A stretch of DNA of 64,000 bases from Orthonyx spaldingii (Eukaryota; Chordata; Aves; Passeriformes; Orthonychidae). The DNA is taken from positions 1,919,930 through 1,983,929 of the forward strand of contig VZTJ01000255.1 in NCBI GenBank assembly GCA_013397795.1, written 5' to 3'. Under the pieces are notes generated by a model that worked only from the letters and a program-made list of their open reading frames with translations, did not search any database and was not told where the DNA came from. Numbering within the stretch: position 1 is the first letter of the stretch; the number at the start of each line of letters is the position of its first letter. Both the position numbers and the translations under genes were made by a program. This document shows, piece after piece, positions 12,837 through 26,700 of the stretch.

Positions 12837-15800
12837 CAAGAAATAAGGAATTTCCAGTATGTATGACACGTCTTGCAGATCCTATTAATTTTGCTAATAT
12901 TATCACAGCTATTAATTTATCCTGTGTCCTCTCATTAATTTAAACTCTTCTGGTTACTTTCTTCCATTTCAGCAACCAAGAAAGGAAAAGTAAAAAATAC
13001 TGACAAGAGGTCACTGGCTTTCTATAAAAAATAGAATTGGTCATCCACTGTGTACAGCTGATAGAAGTAGCACTCTTCTATTAAGATTTGCCTCTTGTTT
13101 CTCTTCTTTAGCAAATCCTGCCCAGAACATTACAGTAGTCAGTAACCAGAATAGCTTTATCATTATTCATGTGCTGAAAGCTTTAAGAAGGATGCCCAAG
13201 TATAGAGGTAGCTCACAATGACACACATAGTGGCCAAAAGGAAGGATCAGCTGGGAGAGTTCTGTTTCTACTACCCAGTAGCTTATGACACTACAGAAGA
13301 GAGCCAACTGTCTATGGCTCCTTGCTAATCTGCCCTGAGAAGCTTGAAAAGGCATATAATTTGGTGAAGGTTACTAACACATGTAAAGCTAACTCTGAAG
13401 GGTACTACTTATTGTATCTAAGTACAAAGTCCTTTCAATTCAGACAGAAAGAAGATACTCCTTGAGACTTCAGGTTTGCAAGTGTAGAGATGAGGGTTCT
13501 GACAACCTGAATTCCACTTTACGCTCATTGTGCAGTTTCCTATCTCATCTCTACCAGTGAGGAAAAGAAAATACTGGACAGGAGAATTTCAATGTAATTT
13601 ACACCACTAGAATCTGTGCTGATGAAAAATTCTAATGCTTACCATCAGCTTTCAGAAGTCCTAATAAGACATAAAAAGCAAAGTCAACAAAATAGAAAAT
13701 CAGTCGTGGGTGAAAGTGCATGATAGTATTGTATTAACTCAGAATAAATACATACCACACTTGCTAGAAGATCATTTCTCTTGGGGAGAGAATATCAGAT
13801 AAAAAGTTTACTTCTGAGGGAAAGAAAGAAAGATAGAAACATCCTCAGCAATCTGTGTTTGTGATTTGTGGGTTGCTAGAGGCAAAACACAATATTTTCA
13901 AGGAAAGACACATGATGTGACAATTTTATGATAAAAAATGGAGTAAAAAGAAACAGAAAAACCAATAAATCTTGATTTTATTCCAAAACCTAAATCTCAG
14001 GCTTTATTTCTGTCATCAGTGCTAATAATTTGGTGGTCCTTGTTGAAGAAAGGTCACTGTTGTGGTTTCACTTACAGAATAAAAAATATCATAAAGCAAA
14101 CTGAAAGAGAAGAGAGATAGAAAGAAAAGAAGGTTTTTTTGCCTTTCCCTCTGCTTTCCCCATCTTCAGTCAGGGAAGTGTGTAAAGCTCAGGTATGGAA
14201 AAGAAGCCTTGTATTTTTTAACTTCTGGACATAGAAGTGTTTCAGGGCTTCCAGCCACTAGTTTGAAAACAACCGTGGAGAAAGATCATCAGTGGCTTAT
14301 CCCAGGTGAGGAGCTGATGTGCTGGATTACTATTTTCAAAGTTCAGTGAACAGCTCAGAGACGTGTATTGCTGTCTCACAGCTGTACACCCAAATGGACA
14401 GCATCACCCTGAGAAAGGGTACTGATGTAGTGAAGCTGTGATTTGCACATATGATTGCCTGTTGTGTTCAATGAAACATCACTTGCCAGTGGGAATTCCA
14501 TGTTCCTCCTAACTGTGAGTAGATCCTACCTTTGAAAAAAGCAATACTGTTCCTGGTCAATGCTTCATATTTTACCTTCTTTCACTTCCATCTTGTACTA
14601 CTGTGGTTTTATACTATTAATCTTTTATGATTACCATTTATTTTCTTTGGGTATCTGAGATACACATTGTTTGTCAACTTGAGATAAGGGCTAAGAAAGT
14701 GCTAAATATACTTTACACTTATTTGTAATGTCCTTCAGTACTTTTCACTTATTAGTTAATGCTATGAATAGTAAAGGTTCAAAGTGGTGATGATTTCAGT
14801 CACATGAGTTTCAAACACTCATAGAATAGTTATTTACCTTACATATAAAACCCCACTACTGTATGGTGTAATTATAAATCATCGTATTCTTATATTTCTA
14901 CTGGTTTTGAAATTTAGAGTTATTTTATGAATCAGATGTTAACCGTGTCCCAAGTACAGAAATAGCAGGAGAAATTGTAGATCCACTAAATGAGACTGAG
15001 ACACTGATTTGTAGTACACTATTACATCATAAATTTAATTTTTTTGGAGATTCACACTTCCAAATGAGTTTTTTATATTTCCAGAAAGTTTCAATGATTT
15101 TTTTCCCTGGCAGCTTCTATTCAGCTTCTACTACAGAAAAGAAGTTATGTACTGATAATGTAGAGGGAATTACTAAATTATTGGTCCATAAGAACAACTA
15201 AAGCTACTGAACATTGACAATGCTGCTGCTTGCTTGTTTACCCTTTAGTAAACTTTGCAATAATTACAACTTCTGGAAAGGCATTAGAAAAAGAAATCAT
15301 ACAGCTTGGAAAAGCAAGCTTTTGGAAAGGGGACTGAGAAGACAACATGTGCCTAGAATGCTGGCTGCTGTTGGTTGTAGAGCATATGTAAGCCTTAATA
15401 AAGAGGCAATGGACTATCAGAAAAAAACCCCTTCTTATATATTACTTTACAGGTGATGCAAGAAAAACAGTAGCAATATTCAGTTGTCTGATGTTCATGC
15501 TTAGGAAGACACTCTGATAAACTGCTGAACACTACAGTCCTGAGGGAAAAAAACCTACACAGCTTCAGGCTGAACCATAGATACAAATATCTTGTGTAAA
15601 AGCAATGGATGAAAGAGTTGAGTGTGTATACAGAGCTCCCTGTGATAAAGATTTTAAAAATTTGAGATAATGCCTCTTAAATATTTTGATGAGACAAAAA
15701 AAGAAAGCAAGGAAATGGGACACCATTGTTAGAAATGCTGTATGAATACAGGAGAAAGCAATTTGATGAGTTCTGAGACAAAAACTCCAGATCAAAAAAC

Positions 15801-18800
15801 GTTCACAAAACATGCACAGTAAAGAATTTGTCTATTCCTGTATGATTTCAGAGAAAGAAATCCCTAATCAGAAGCTGAATCTCTTGTGGAGTATGTGAAT
15901 CCAGCTTGCTAGGGAGATTTATGAGAGGAACAGCTTTATCTCTATAAAGCTATCTCCTATTGAATTTCAGTGAGAGCACTGAAGTAAAACAGCCATCAGT
16001 TTGGAACAAGTGTATCAAGCTAAAGGAAGACAAGAAATAAGACAAAGATCGAATAATGGAGAAAATAACCCTCATAGGCTAGTGTGCTGGAAAGAGCATC
16101 AAAAATGCAGGAAGAAAAAGCGCTGTGCTTTGGGCTATTGCACAGAGGAAAGAGGGAAACAAATCCAAGTCAAATCCTAAACTGCAAGTAGCCCGAGGAT
16201 AAGAAATTCTCTATGTATGCTAAATGAAAATGTGGAGCCATATAATGCACAGAAGCGCATGTCTAGCAGATCTATACATTCTCAGTGCACAAGCTTTGCT
16301 GCCAGCAATTCTTCTGACACATTTAAAACCAGTTCGGTGATCAGTTAGATTCTTGCTGGTCAGTTCATCAAAGCTGCAGTAGCCTCTCAGCAATAATGGT
16401 AAGTGGTAATAGTAGCTTAAAAAATGTGATGGAGTAGTGTTGATATTTATAAAGCACTGCACTCTAGACAAATACAGATATCAATAAGAATCTCATGTAA
16501 TAATAATAAAAAAAAGATTGCTAGACTTTGGGAAAACCTCTTTACACAAATTTCCTTACAATAGAAATTTGTTCCAAAAATTTTGATGTCAGCTAACTTA
16601 AAATATGTGGAAGCTTGCTTTTTAAAGATATAAATAAAAGAGTACTTAATAATCAAACATTTTATTTATGCTTTCTATGGAAAGAAATACTTGGAATCAT
16701 ACCATACGTGTGTGTTTCAGTGCTAATATGCACTTTGGGGTTTTGCTTTTCTCATAATTTTTTATACAGCTGCTGCTGTTAACTACCATTTAGAGTCAAG
16801 TCTCCTCAACTGAAGATTCATAATGTGTTTATCTTTCCACTCCTAGCAAGGAAATGTTCTTAAAGCATCTGACTAAATTCCCTGTACAGTTAAGCAAGAG
16901 AAGTGGGTACTTTAGAGATCTCTCTGAAGAGAGTTCTTGATGACCATAGTTTAGGCATGGAAATAAGCTGGACAATAACTTCTGAAGGTCTTCAGAAACA
17001 TCTGCTGCTTTCCATTCAGTGGTTATTGTGCTAGAGCATGAAAACAGCATCACTAGTTATCTAAAACTGAGGTTCAAATGATAGGATTCAATTTGCTTGA
17101 CTAAACTGTAGACAAGTTCTCTAGTTCCATGAAAACAGCTGCAAAGTGTGGGAAAAGTACTTTGCATGTGTAAAACCTGAAGCAAAGTCACCTCTGGGAG
17201 CACATCCAGTGGAGTCACTGGCCAACCTAGATGGGAAGGGGCTTGAATTTCTGGCTGGAGTTAGCTTTTTTTTTTTGTTTAACACACCAGAAGTCTATGA
17301 TGTAGCTTAAAAGTTCACAGGAAGCCAGGTTTTCTTAGTGCCACAGCCTACCTTTCATTTTGCTGGAAGTGTTAAAGGTTAATAACTTGTTTCCATGCTA
17401 CAGGATTGCAATCAAAGATGAGATTGTTACCAAAAATTGGTAAAACCAAAACTGCTTAACATCAATGTAACATTAAGAAGCAGGCATTCTTTATTTGGCT
17501 GGATGCATGAGGGGATATTTTCTCCAAAATGTCATGCATGCTGAGTACAGTAAAAGCTTCTGTTTTTAATAGTTTATTTTACATACATGTTCATTGATTT
17601 TCCTGGAATAAACATACATTTGACAATCATTTCACCAGAATTTTCAACATATATTCCCTTCCCTTTGTGCATGCATTCTTCTCTCCTGGGGGTGTCTTAG
17701 GTGGTCCCTAGTAGTCGGTGACCCCAAAGTCATATTTAGCTGCTTGGTGAAGTAGTGAAAATTTGGCATAACTGGGCTGGTTACTTTCGATTCTTCTCCT
17801 TGGTTAATGTTTAACATGATCCTGCAGAATAAGCATTGTACGGTTCCACAGGCCAGTGGTTTTTGAAGAATAAGCATTGTATTAACCCACCAGGTGAGCA
17901 AACAGTTCTTCATCTGGCAACAAGAACACAAAAGCAATGTTACCAAGAAAACATAGAAAATTATTGGACTGAAACATTATTTCTCTTGAAGCTATTAAAT
18001 GCTCACTTGAAGACAGTGAGGGAAGATATATTCACTTTTACCCTGGTGTTTATATAATTACAAATGTAAGACTTTTTCCAATTTGAATGACTCAATTTTT
18101 CTGTTCAGTTTGAGAGATCTTTAGAAATTATTATTATTCAGAAACACACATACAACCTGAAATAGTCATCTGCAGTCTGAACAGGGCCTGCATCCATCCT
18201 CTGCTGCAGCAGTTCACTCAGCGGGAGTCCTAAGCCCTGTTCACAGCTTCTGTGTCCACAGAATAGTCCCTCTTTCTGCACTACATATATTGCACTTCAT
18301 ACATATTTTAGTGTAATGTATCCTGCCTGAATGGACTCAGTTTACTGAGTAATTTACCAACTGTGTTTCATCATTATTTAGCATTTCACTTATCTTTGCT
18401 TCAGTTGATATGATTTGATCAGCAGTAGGTTTATATTATTTCCATATCACTGAAGAAGATACTGATTAGTGTCAGCTGTATTGTCATACCCCACCGAATT
18501 TCCATAGAAAATAGTAATAGTAAAGACTTTTAAAGATCTTTCTCACTGGATTATACCAATATGTTGGAATTAATAATCCTTCATATATTGTGCTGATTTT
18601 GATAAGTATTACAGAAAGATTTCTTAGATTCAGGAATGTGTAATGAAGACTAAAGATGGCAGAATTTCATTCCAAAATATTGAAAAATCCATCTCTTAGG
18701 AATTGGGGGAGTCTAAGTGCAGATTTTTTTCTTTTTTTTTTAAATTCAGGCTAAGAATTGTATTTCAACCCAGATTGCCTACATCCCAAATGAAATCTTT

Positions 18801-21800
18801 TACTTTACTGTAGTCATTCTTAAAAGGGTCTCAATACCTGTTTCTTGTTTCATGTATAGACTTAAATATTCACTAAGTGAGAAGGACAATGTCCTCTGCG
18901 GTGAGATGTTCTAATTTTGTAAGAGTTTTTACCACAAAGCGCTAATGCTTTTTGCTTTGCATTTTTCAGAGACAGGAAAGCCTTTCCTAGTCTGTTTTAG
19001 TAGAAGCTCTAAGAAATTTTCTCCACTGACTTTTGGAGGTTTATTAGTTGGATGATTAATTCATTGCTCATAAATACAGCTAATTTTTAAATTGGTGTTT
19101 CAGATGTCAATACTTTGCTATTCAATTATACTTGTGCAGTTATCTTCATCAATCAAACCTGTAATTTAAACAAAAATGAAATCTTATTTTTTTGACAAGG
19201 CCTATTTTCATTCTAGTCACACCAAGGGATATTAAGTATACTCTTATAATTTTATTCTCTTACCTGCACCTTGTCCCAATCTTTTCACAACAGCTAAAGC
19301 AAGGGGCTTGATTAAGAAATGATGAGCTACTTTATCACATCAAATAAGAAACATGATGCAATAAAGGCTGACATTGCTTAGAACAGAATGTTGTGTATTG
19401 AAAGAGACATGACTCTTTCATGGCCTCATCCACATTTTCAAGAACAATAGAAAACAAACAAACAAAAATCCACCACAAACAGGAAGAAGATCCTGTAAAG
19501 TATATTAATTTTTGGGAGAGAAATTCAAAAAGCAACTGCATGGGAAATGTATCAAAGAGCATAAAAAGACCTCTCATCTCCAGTTTTCATATTGGACTGA
19601 TTAGAAGATTATCTTTCTTTGCCTTTTTTGTTAAGTGGTGATAAAGCATAAAGGAACACCTCAGTGACCCTTGGTTCTCAACATGCCCTCAATTTTATTA
19701 TGCTTTGATATGTAATAGTTCTTTGCTGATGTAATTCTGTGTAGCTCACATAAATGGGTTGCTCAGATGAATTAACTGCTTTCAACCAGTTTGTAATCTG
19801 GCCTGAAATAGATCTTTACACTTACAGAGTTATCAAACATCAGAATACTTCACTGACATTGCCTGACATCCTGCCATCTGACTTTATAAAATAGTCCAGC
19901 TATTAATACCTGTCCTGCCTTTCTGAGGCAGTGCCTTGTCTAAAGTCTCTAAACAACCAAAGAATCAAAGGGAAAAACTCTGTCATTCTTTAGAACTATC
20001 TCACATTCTCCTACACTAGTCTAAAATCATCAATTTGCATCATACCAGGAGATGGACAGGAAAATTTTATTTCTTTTGGCTAGAGGAGGCCAACTTCTAC
20101 ACAACATAAATTTTCTATAGAACCATGTTTTTATCTTGATGATTAAAAAAAAAGTGTCCATTTGGAATGCCTAAACACTTTTTTTTGTCAAATTTGAAAC
20201 AGTAGCTTCAGTTCAGCATTAACCTGAAGGTCTCCTCCTGTCAGTGAAATTTCATAACATCTGCCCATTAGGTGGTTAGAGTACTGCCTCCAGGCATTCT
20301 GTAATCTGTGTTGCCCAGATGGATTATAACTCCCATGGTGCCATACAGAAACCTTTTGACTGAAACATGTGAAGAATCACGAGTGTCAGTGTGCTGTGAA
20401 AGATGAAGTCCTGACACTGAGCACTGCTTATGAAGTAGATTATGAACTGGTGATGGTACAGCTCCTGTGAGACCATGTGGGATGACAGATAATCCAATTT
20501 ACTGTCAAACTGACTCATAACATAATATTTAGCTATTTGTGAATCAGGGTTTTTATGAACTTTTTGATAAGAAAAAATCCTCAATATTTTGACATTAATT
20601 TGGAACAAGAAGTTGCTTTGCTAAAGGATTAGAAATTCAGTTTTTGCTTTTATTATTTTTGCAGTATAATATGATACTTCAAAGGCTACAAAAACTTACT
20701 GAAAAGGCAACCTGACTCACAGACTACCTTAGATCATCTTATTCCCACCTTCTCCATCATCCCACTGAATGCTTTTTTAACATTGTCTTCCTCCTACTAC
20801 TTAAGGGATGAATTTTGCAGACATCAGGAGTCATGCCTTCTTTCAATTCCTTCTTACCTTTACAAAAAAGTCTGTGATCAGTGAAAGTAACACAATCATA
20901 TTTGAAACATTGTTAGGGGCAACTACCAGTCTAGGTGGAGAACATAATTTTTTTCCCTATTTCAAAGATAAGATGGTCTAAACTTCATCTATAACCGCTG
21001 CATCTTTCTTACTTCCTAACTAATAACTCAGTGGGAAACTGGGGTTCAGTGGTAGTTCCCAATTTAAATGATAAATGAGTTACTGCTCACAGAAAAAAAA
21101 TTAATACAGCATGATCACAGAGAAGGGGTCCAAAAAACTCTAAAGAGCCTTGCTGCAAGATAATGACTGTCAAATAGTGATAACTTGTGCTGTCAACAAA
21201 TGACATTAACAGCTCCTGTTTAATGAATAGTAACTTGAGCTGGAATGTGACATTCCAGAGATTAAAAAGCTTAACACTTGCACAGTCTACAGTTCTGCTT
21301 TTGCAAGTGGACTGCAATTTGCAGTTTTGACTGCTGGATCAGTTCTTAAGCTAAAAGGACAAAGGTTTCTAACAATGGTAGCTTTCTATGATTTGGTATA
21401 AGAAAGGGAAAAACGCCTTCATTTAAAATGAACCTGTCATTTAGGCTTCACTCAAACATTTCAAGTATTAAATAAAAGAAGTTTTATTTTCATATGGAAA
21501 TTGGAGCATTTGGATTTTCCCCTAATGTTATTGTAGAAAAGTAGAAATTAGTTAATTCCATCATCTAGCATATGTAAAGCCTCATGGTTCCTGAGAGTGT
21601 TATATATTTTTAGGTATTTCTATCCAGATTCCACACAGAAAATGCTTAGTTGTCAGCTGGTCTTGGCTTCCCCCACAAAAAAACCACATCATCTCTGTGT
21701 CCAATTTTAACTAAATTTGACAGACAGATAAAGATGTGAAACATATACTCTATAGTTGTGAAATAGAAAGATACGAAGAAAGTGAACAGAGTAGTTGTCC

Positions 21801-22306
21801 AATAAAGGAAAGAGAAAAGGCACAGATGAACTTTATTAAAGACACCAAAAGATCTACATGGAACAAATACATAGGAATGCACTGCAGGAAAATCCTTTAT
21901 TAGAATTCATCTTTTCAAAACTTGTTGGGTCATCCAAGGCCAGGTCATAGACCCATGGGAAACCACCAGGCACATACCTACCCATTCTGGCTTCAGGTTT
22001 GCCGTGACATGGAGAGACATGGAAATGTTTTATTCATGCTTCTGGGACAACACTTAGGAATTTTTTGTACAGGAATTTTCTGTACAGTTTTCCTAGTTGG
22101 TTTTGCAACTCTCCAAGGTCATGGAGTGAGGCAGGAAGCACCGTGTGTCCTGGTTGGTAGCTGGGTATTAATGGGGGCAAGAAGGAGGGAAGGACCTGGG
22201 GGTTTGCATGGCAAAAGCAGCACTCTGCAAGAGGTCCCCGTGGTTACAAACAGCTTTTTCATGCCTATCATTTTAAAAGTCTGATTAAACCCAAGACCTT
22301 TCACAC
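12837..22306. other. Long unassigned AT-rich stretch
   Basis: No exon, RNA gene or named transposon recognised on either strand over about 9.5 kb. Small-scale structure only: a 15-bp direct repeat AGAATAAGCATTGTA at 17826-17840 and 17867-17881, T-runs around 17266 and 18725-18742, and a short (ACAA)n-like tract near 19455. The open frames in this stretch (60-100 codons) carry no motif I can assign. Confidence 0.5.
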
Positions 22307-22545
22307 CAACTGCCTGACAGGATGACACTTGCTCAGCAGCTGCTGTCTCAGGCACTGAGAATTGAGGTTCCAAGGCTCATTGTAAAAGCATTAAGGTATT
22401 TTATCCCTTCTAAATTGTCTTATCTATTCACGCTACACACCTCTGTGGCTGTGGGCATCTCTCTCCTAAATGAAGTACCACAGATGGAAACAAAGTTGAA
22501 GTACAAGGCTCCCTGAAAAAAAAAAAAAAAAAAAGCAACTGCCTG
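22307..22545 (+). mobile_element. Poly(A)-tailed retrosequence with 10-bp target duplication
   Basis: The 10-mer CAACTGCCTG occurs at 22307-22316 and again, perfectly, at 22536-22545. Between the copies is a 219-bp insert ending in an uninterrupted run of 19 A (22516-22534) plus one G. A direct repeat placed immediately at both ends of an A-tailed insert is the signature of target-primed reverse transcription. The insert has no AATAAA before the tail and no CR1 3' repeat. A weak pol III resemblance exists: an A-box-like TTGCTCAGCAGC at 22329-22340 and a B-box-like GGTTCCAAGGC at 22366-22376, 37 bp apart. It may therefore be a tRNA-derived SINE or a retrocopied transcript fragment. The source transcript is not recognised. 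What is seen is the repeat and tail; the mechanism is inferred. Confidence 0.6.
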
Positions 22546-23237
22546 CTGATATCCACAGGCAGTGGAGCGCATATTCTTATTTTGAAAAAAACCCCAATCA
22601 CCACATGAATTCCTGTGTATCATGTTCTGTCAGTCTTCTGTCTGTGTCTTCCCATATGGAAAGCAAATTGAGTTAGGCTTCCCTCTGTGGTATTTTGCAC
22701 AAAGCGTTTGGGACCCTATCTAGTAAGAAGCTCATTTTTGTGGGGGTTGAGAGCATTCACCATCTTAGTGAATCACATGCCTGGTTTTGCTTCTACCTTT
22801 TACTCTGGGAAAGTGAGAGAGGAAAATTATTTAATAGTCTGTTCTTTCAAACCTATTCAAATGGAAGTCTTGAAAACTGAAAAAGAATCTAGTTTTTTTA
22901 TTAAATTTGCACTTGTTCTCACATTTTAACTTGAGTAACTAAACTGGATTTTTGTCATGCATTACCACTTTTTTTGCACTTCAGGTTTACTTTAAGGAAG
23001 CAATAGACCTCAGACTGGACAGGCAATATTTAGTTATTTCTACTTCTGTGTTTTCTGTAAGAGGTGAGAAGAAGTCCTGACATAGGAGACTTCATATTTA
23101 TTTAACAGTATGAAAATTACCTGCACATGGTCAGACAGCATCTGCCTTCTCAAGTACATAATATTTCAAGGTACATAAAGGAGCCTTTTAAATAATTTCT
23201 GTGTCTAAAATTCTTTTATATTCTAATCCTTTGATGA
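22546..23237. other. Unassigned DNA
   Basis: No gene or repeat recognised. Open frames at 22687-22929 and 22695-22880 overlap in different frames and show no family motif. Confidence 0.45.
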
Positions 23238-23765
23238 GATATGCAAAGTCCTGCACCTGGGGAGAAGTAGCTCCATGCCCCAGTGTATGCTCACAGCTGA
23301 CCAGATGGAAATCAGCTCTGCAGGGAAGAGATAAGCATGCTGGTGCATAACAGCTTGAACATGCGACAACAATGTGCCCTTGTACCAAGAAGGGCTAACA
23401 GCCCCTGCACTGCCAGCAGGATGAGGGAGGCAATCCTTCCCCTGTACTTAGCACCAGTGAAACACATCTGGAGCGCTGTGTCCAGGTGTGCCTCCCCAGT
23501 GCAAGAGACAGGTGGGAGAGAATCCAGAAAAAGGTAACAAAGATGATTGTGATTGCAGGATCTTTTCAATGAGGGTTGTTCAGCCCTGAGGAAGGGATGT
23601 ATTTGGGCCATCCCTGATGGGACAGCATTAGAAGGCAAAGCCAGACTCTTCTCAGTGGTGCTCAGTGACAGGACTGGAGGTATTGGGCACAAACTGAAAC
23701 ACAGGTGGTTCCATGTCAGTGTAAGGAAAATCTCTTTTACTTCACCTCTGGGTCTGACTGGCAAT
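23238..23765 (+). mobile_element. CR1 LINE fragment (ORF2 to near 3' end)
   Basis: The plus strand follows the avian CR1 ORF2 consensus for about 500 bp. Blocks seen in order include GCAAAGTCCTGCACCTGGGG (23241), AATGTGCCCTTGTACCAAGAAGG (about 23370), GGATGAGGGAGGCAATCC (about 23419), CTGTGTCCAG (about 23477), GCCAGACTCTTCTCAGTGG (about 23640) and TTCCATGTCAGTGTAAGGAAAA (about 23710). The element is diverged, has internal indels (for example the short version of the region around 23540-23600) and lacks the 3' 8-bp tail, so it is a decayed copy. It lies in the same orientation as the 12.64 kb fragment. Confidence 0.9.
23553..23765 (+). pseudogene. CR1 ORF2 C-terminal remnant
   Basis: In the frame opened at 23553 the CR1 ORF2 tail can be read: ARLFSVVLSDRTGGIGHKLK followed by a WFHVSVRKISF segment. 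This corresponds to the conserved C-terminal part of the CR1 polyprotein after the reverse transcriptase domain. The first codons (before about 23630) are scrambled by indels relative to the family, and the frame continues into unrelated flanking DNA up to 23903. It is a fossil and not a functional gene. Confidence 0.8.
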
Positions 23766-26700
23766 CAAAGTGTACCACTCTTTCATCCAGACCTTGTGAC
23801 TATGCAGATAGAGCACACAAGAGCTATTAGTTATTGCAGGGGCTTCTTAGAGAAAGATCTCACTTGTACAATCAGGAGCACAACTATGACAGGAAAAAAA
23901 TAAGATGCCCTTGAAAAAAAATCTGTGATGAAAAGGTTGCTCTTGCATGTTGTACATTCTTCTCCTCTGTTGCATTTGGCTGTATTTGAACATGCTCTCA
24001 GGAACGGTCTCCACCAGACTTTTAACAGGCCATAGTAGGGATGTCTGCAGTCATGTGGTTCCCATGTTTGCCTCTGGTGCTACTTGTGCTTGGGAAGCAG
24101 TAAGGCTTGGGGAAACAATAGGTTGGGGAATCAGGGGTGCTGCAAGTTCCTGATTTAAATCAGCTGGAACTGCACTTGAAAACAATGCCCTAACCCTTTA
24201 AAGTCGTGCTCAGTTGTATGTCAGTCTGAACAATAGCATTTGACAGCAATAAAGACTGAGCAGGCAGGAAAGTTGACACATGATGTAAAGCCAGTTACAG
24301 TCCTTCTTATAAACTGTCATTGCATGTGGTATGAGGAATGAACCAAGTCTTGTTTTCCTTCAGCTGCCTCTGACCTCTCCCTGCCTTTCTGTTGAGGCTT
24401 TTCCAGTCCGTAGTTCTCTCGCAGCACCTGTATGCTTCATAGCTAAACCATGCTTACTTACATATAAATGAACTGTAATGCAATGCAAGATACAATTTTA
24501 TTGCTATTTTCTAAAATAAATTACTCACAAATATTGAGGGTTTTTGCATTGTTTGATTAGTACAAAAAGGAAATGTTAACTCTCAAAGAAGTAAACAGTG
24601 AACTCACACGTATATCTTCCAGCCACTTTTTTATATTGTATCTTCTCTATGTTCATAAAACAAAATCTCACTTTCTCTAGAGCAGGATGAACTTGAATTT
24701 TACTGTAGGGTCCTTGGTTTTTGCAGAATTCATGCTCTGAGATTCACATTGCAGAAACAGGCCAAGATAAACAAAGGTTTTATTACTGTGAAGAGAAAGG
24801 CTATAATCTTTTGTCTCTTTTTTTATGCACTCAGACCTAAATCGCCACAATCCCTGCTTCACAGTAAGGAAAATTAGTTATATTTTGCTGGTGACAGAAG
24901 TTTTCCTCATAAGAATAAAGTCACAATTTCATATGGATTTGTTTCTTTGTTTTGACGTCTAGTAGGGGATGAACTGCATTGCAGTGGAAATGGAAGATGC
25001 CTCCTCTACTTGCCTTGTCCTCATCCCGACCCTCAAACATGTCAGAAATGAGTATCTTTGAACTTTTGCCTCTTTGTTAAGTTTGGTAGAAACTGGCCTC
25101 TGAGTTGAGATTCTTTCAAGGGTAGATACATGATGAACACAAAGAGACAAGATCACATAAGCCTTTACTTCTGAAAATGAAGCTGAAAAATGGATGAAAC
25201 TTGATGCAAAGGAAAAGCCCACTCTTAGATATTGATCATTAGGACTGGAATAATCCTAATGGCAATGTGATAATTATGATGAGAGCTTTGAGAGGAAGGA
25301 ACTCATAGTACCTACCTAAAGAGGTGAAATCTGGGAAGGGGTTAGTCCAGGCTGCAAAGCATTCTGTGAGAAAAAGGCAAATGAGAAAGTGGCTGAAAGT
25401 ATTTCCTTCATTCTTTGGTAGAGTTTCACAGGAAGACAAAACGTAGTGAGAGAGACTTCTGAGGCTGGATCTCTCCTACTCTTTCTTTCCTGTGAAGTGA
25501 AAATGCCACCTTATTTACAGTCTTGTCAAATCACTTCAGATTACCTATATATCTGTGTGTATGTGGCTTTTGGTGTAAGAGATACTTGCCCACATATGTC
25601 AATATATGCACATGCACAGTCAGACTTATATACAAGTGTGTGGTATATTTTTCTATGCCAGATATTGTCAGTGACAGATTGCCATTAAAGACTGACAAAG
25701 CAAAATGATGATGAAGAGCAACAAAGAAAATATTGGCTCATTCTCTTTTAAGATAAAGCATTTGATGTTTTGCAAATTTTCAGTTTGTCTTTTTATTGAA
25801 TTTTTCATTAGTAATAACACTAAATTCAGTACAGTTTTCAGGTATATATTTAATGAGATATCCTAGTGATACTCTCACTATAGTGTCAGGCATGGTACGG
25901 AACTAAAGATCCTTATTTCTTACCATACACCCAACCATGTGAAATTAGAATTGAGAAACCAAATTTGATTTGTCGTTTATGATCACAGGAAACTGAAGGG
26001 TGAGATGAATCCTGACCTATAACATATTCTCCTCAAGTTGCCTTCATCTAGATTCTCTTTAAGTTTTCCTAAAAACAGGTCTCCAGACACTTAAACAGAT
26101 GAGTATCTGTAACTCCAGGGAGATAAAAGTCAAATTTTAAAGCTTCATAATGTAATAGTTTAATATAAACTAGAAAGATATACTTAACTTTTCAATACAA
26201 GGTTAGCAGACATTATTCTTCATATGGAATCAGTAACACTACTGAAACACTTTATCATGCCTTCTCTGAAGTTGTAATGAAACTGTGGGATAGATCTCAT
26301 GAGCTATTCTTGACAGTCATCAGCTGGAAATTTGCCAGAGTTTTTACAGTTTACTTACCTGGTGGACTCCAGATTTCAGGTTCCTTCACTTTGGAACACA
26401 GATCCTCCAAAATAATGGATGAATGGAAGCTGAGGATCTATTTCTGCTTCCAGTAAATTTTGAATTTTCTTTTCCATGAGGTGAAAAAAAGAATAAAATA
26501 CATCTAAATGTTTTTTTTTATGTGTGTGTGCTTTTGTGGTCTGTTAAATGTATGAAGTCCTTCTCAGACTGATGTCAGCTTGTGCCTTTAAACTTAGAAG
26601 TCCCTGTTTCAGATATAAAGTGAAAGAAATCCTGTTCTTGTATTTTGAGTCTGCTTTGCATTGTGAACCGAAGTATGGTAAATGGGTAAGATCTGGAGAT

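Noticed and set aside
17826..17881. 15-bp direct repeat AGAATAAGCATTGTA with 41-bp offset
   Set aside because: A small local duplication with no tail, inverted termini or coding content. It is recorded within the surrounding stretch but is not evidence for an element.
26340..26460. Minus-strand donor CAG|GTAAGT with an open frame upstream
   Set aside because: The only long frame hits a stop about 17 bases before the junction, so it cannot be a coding exon ending at that donor.
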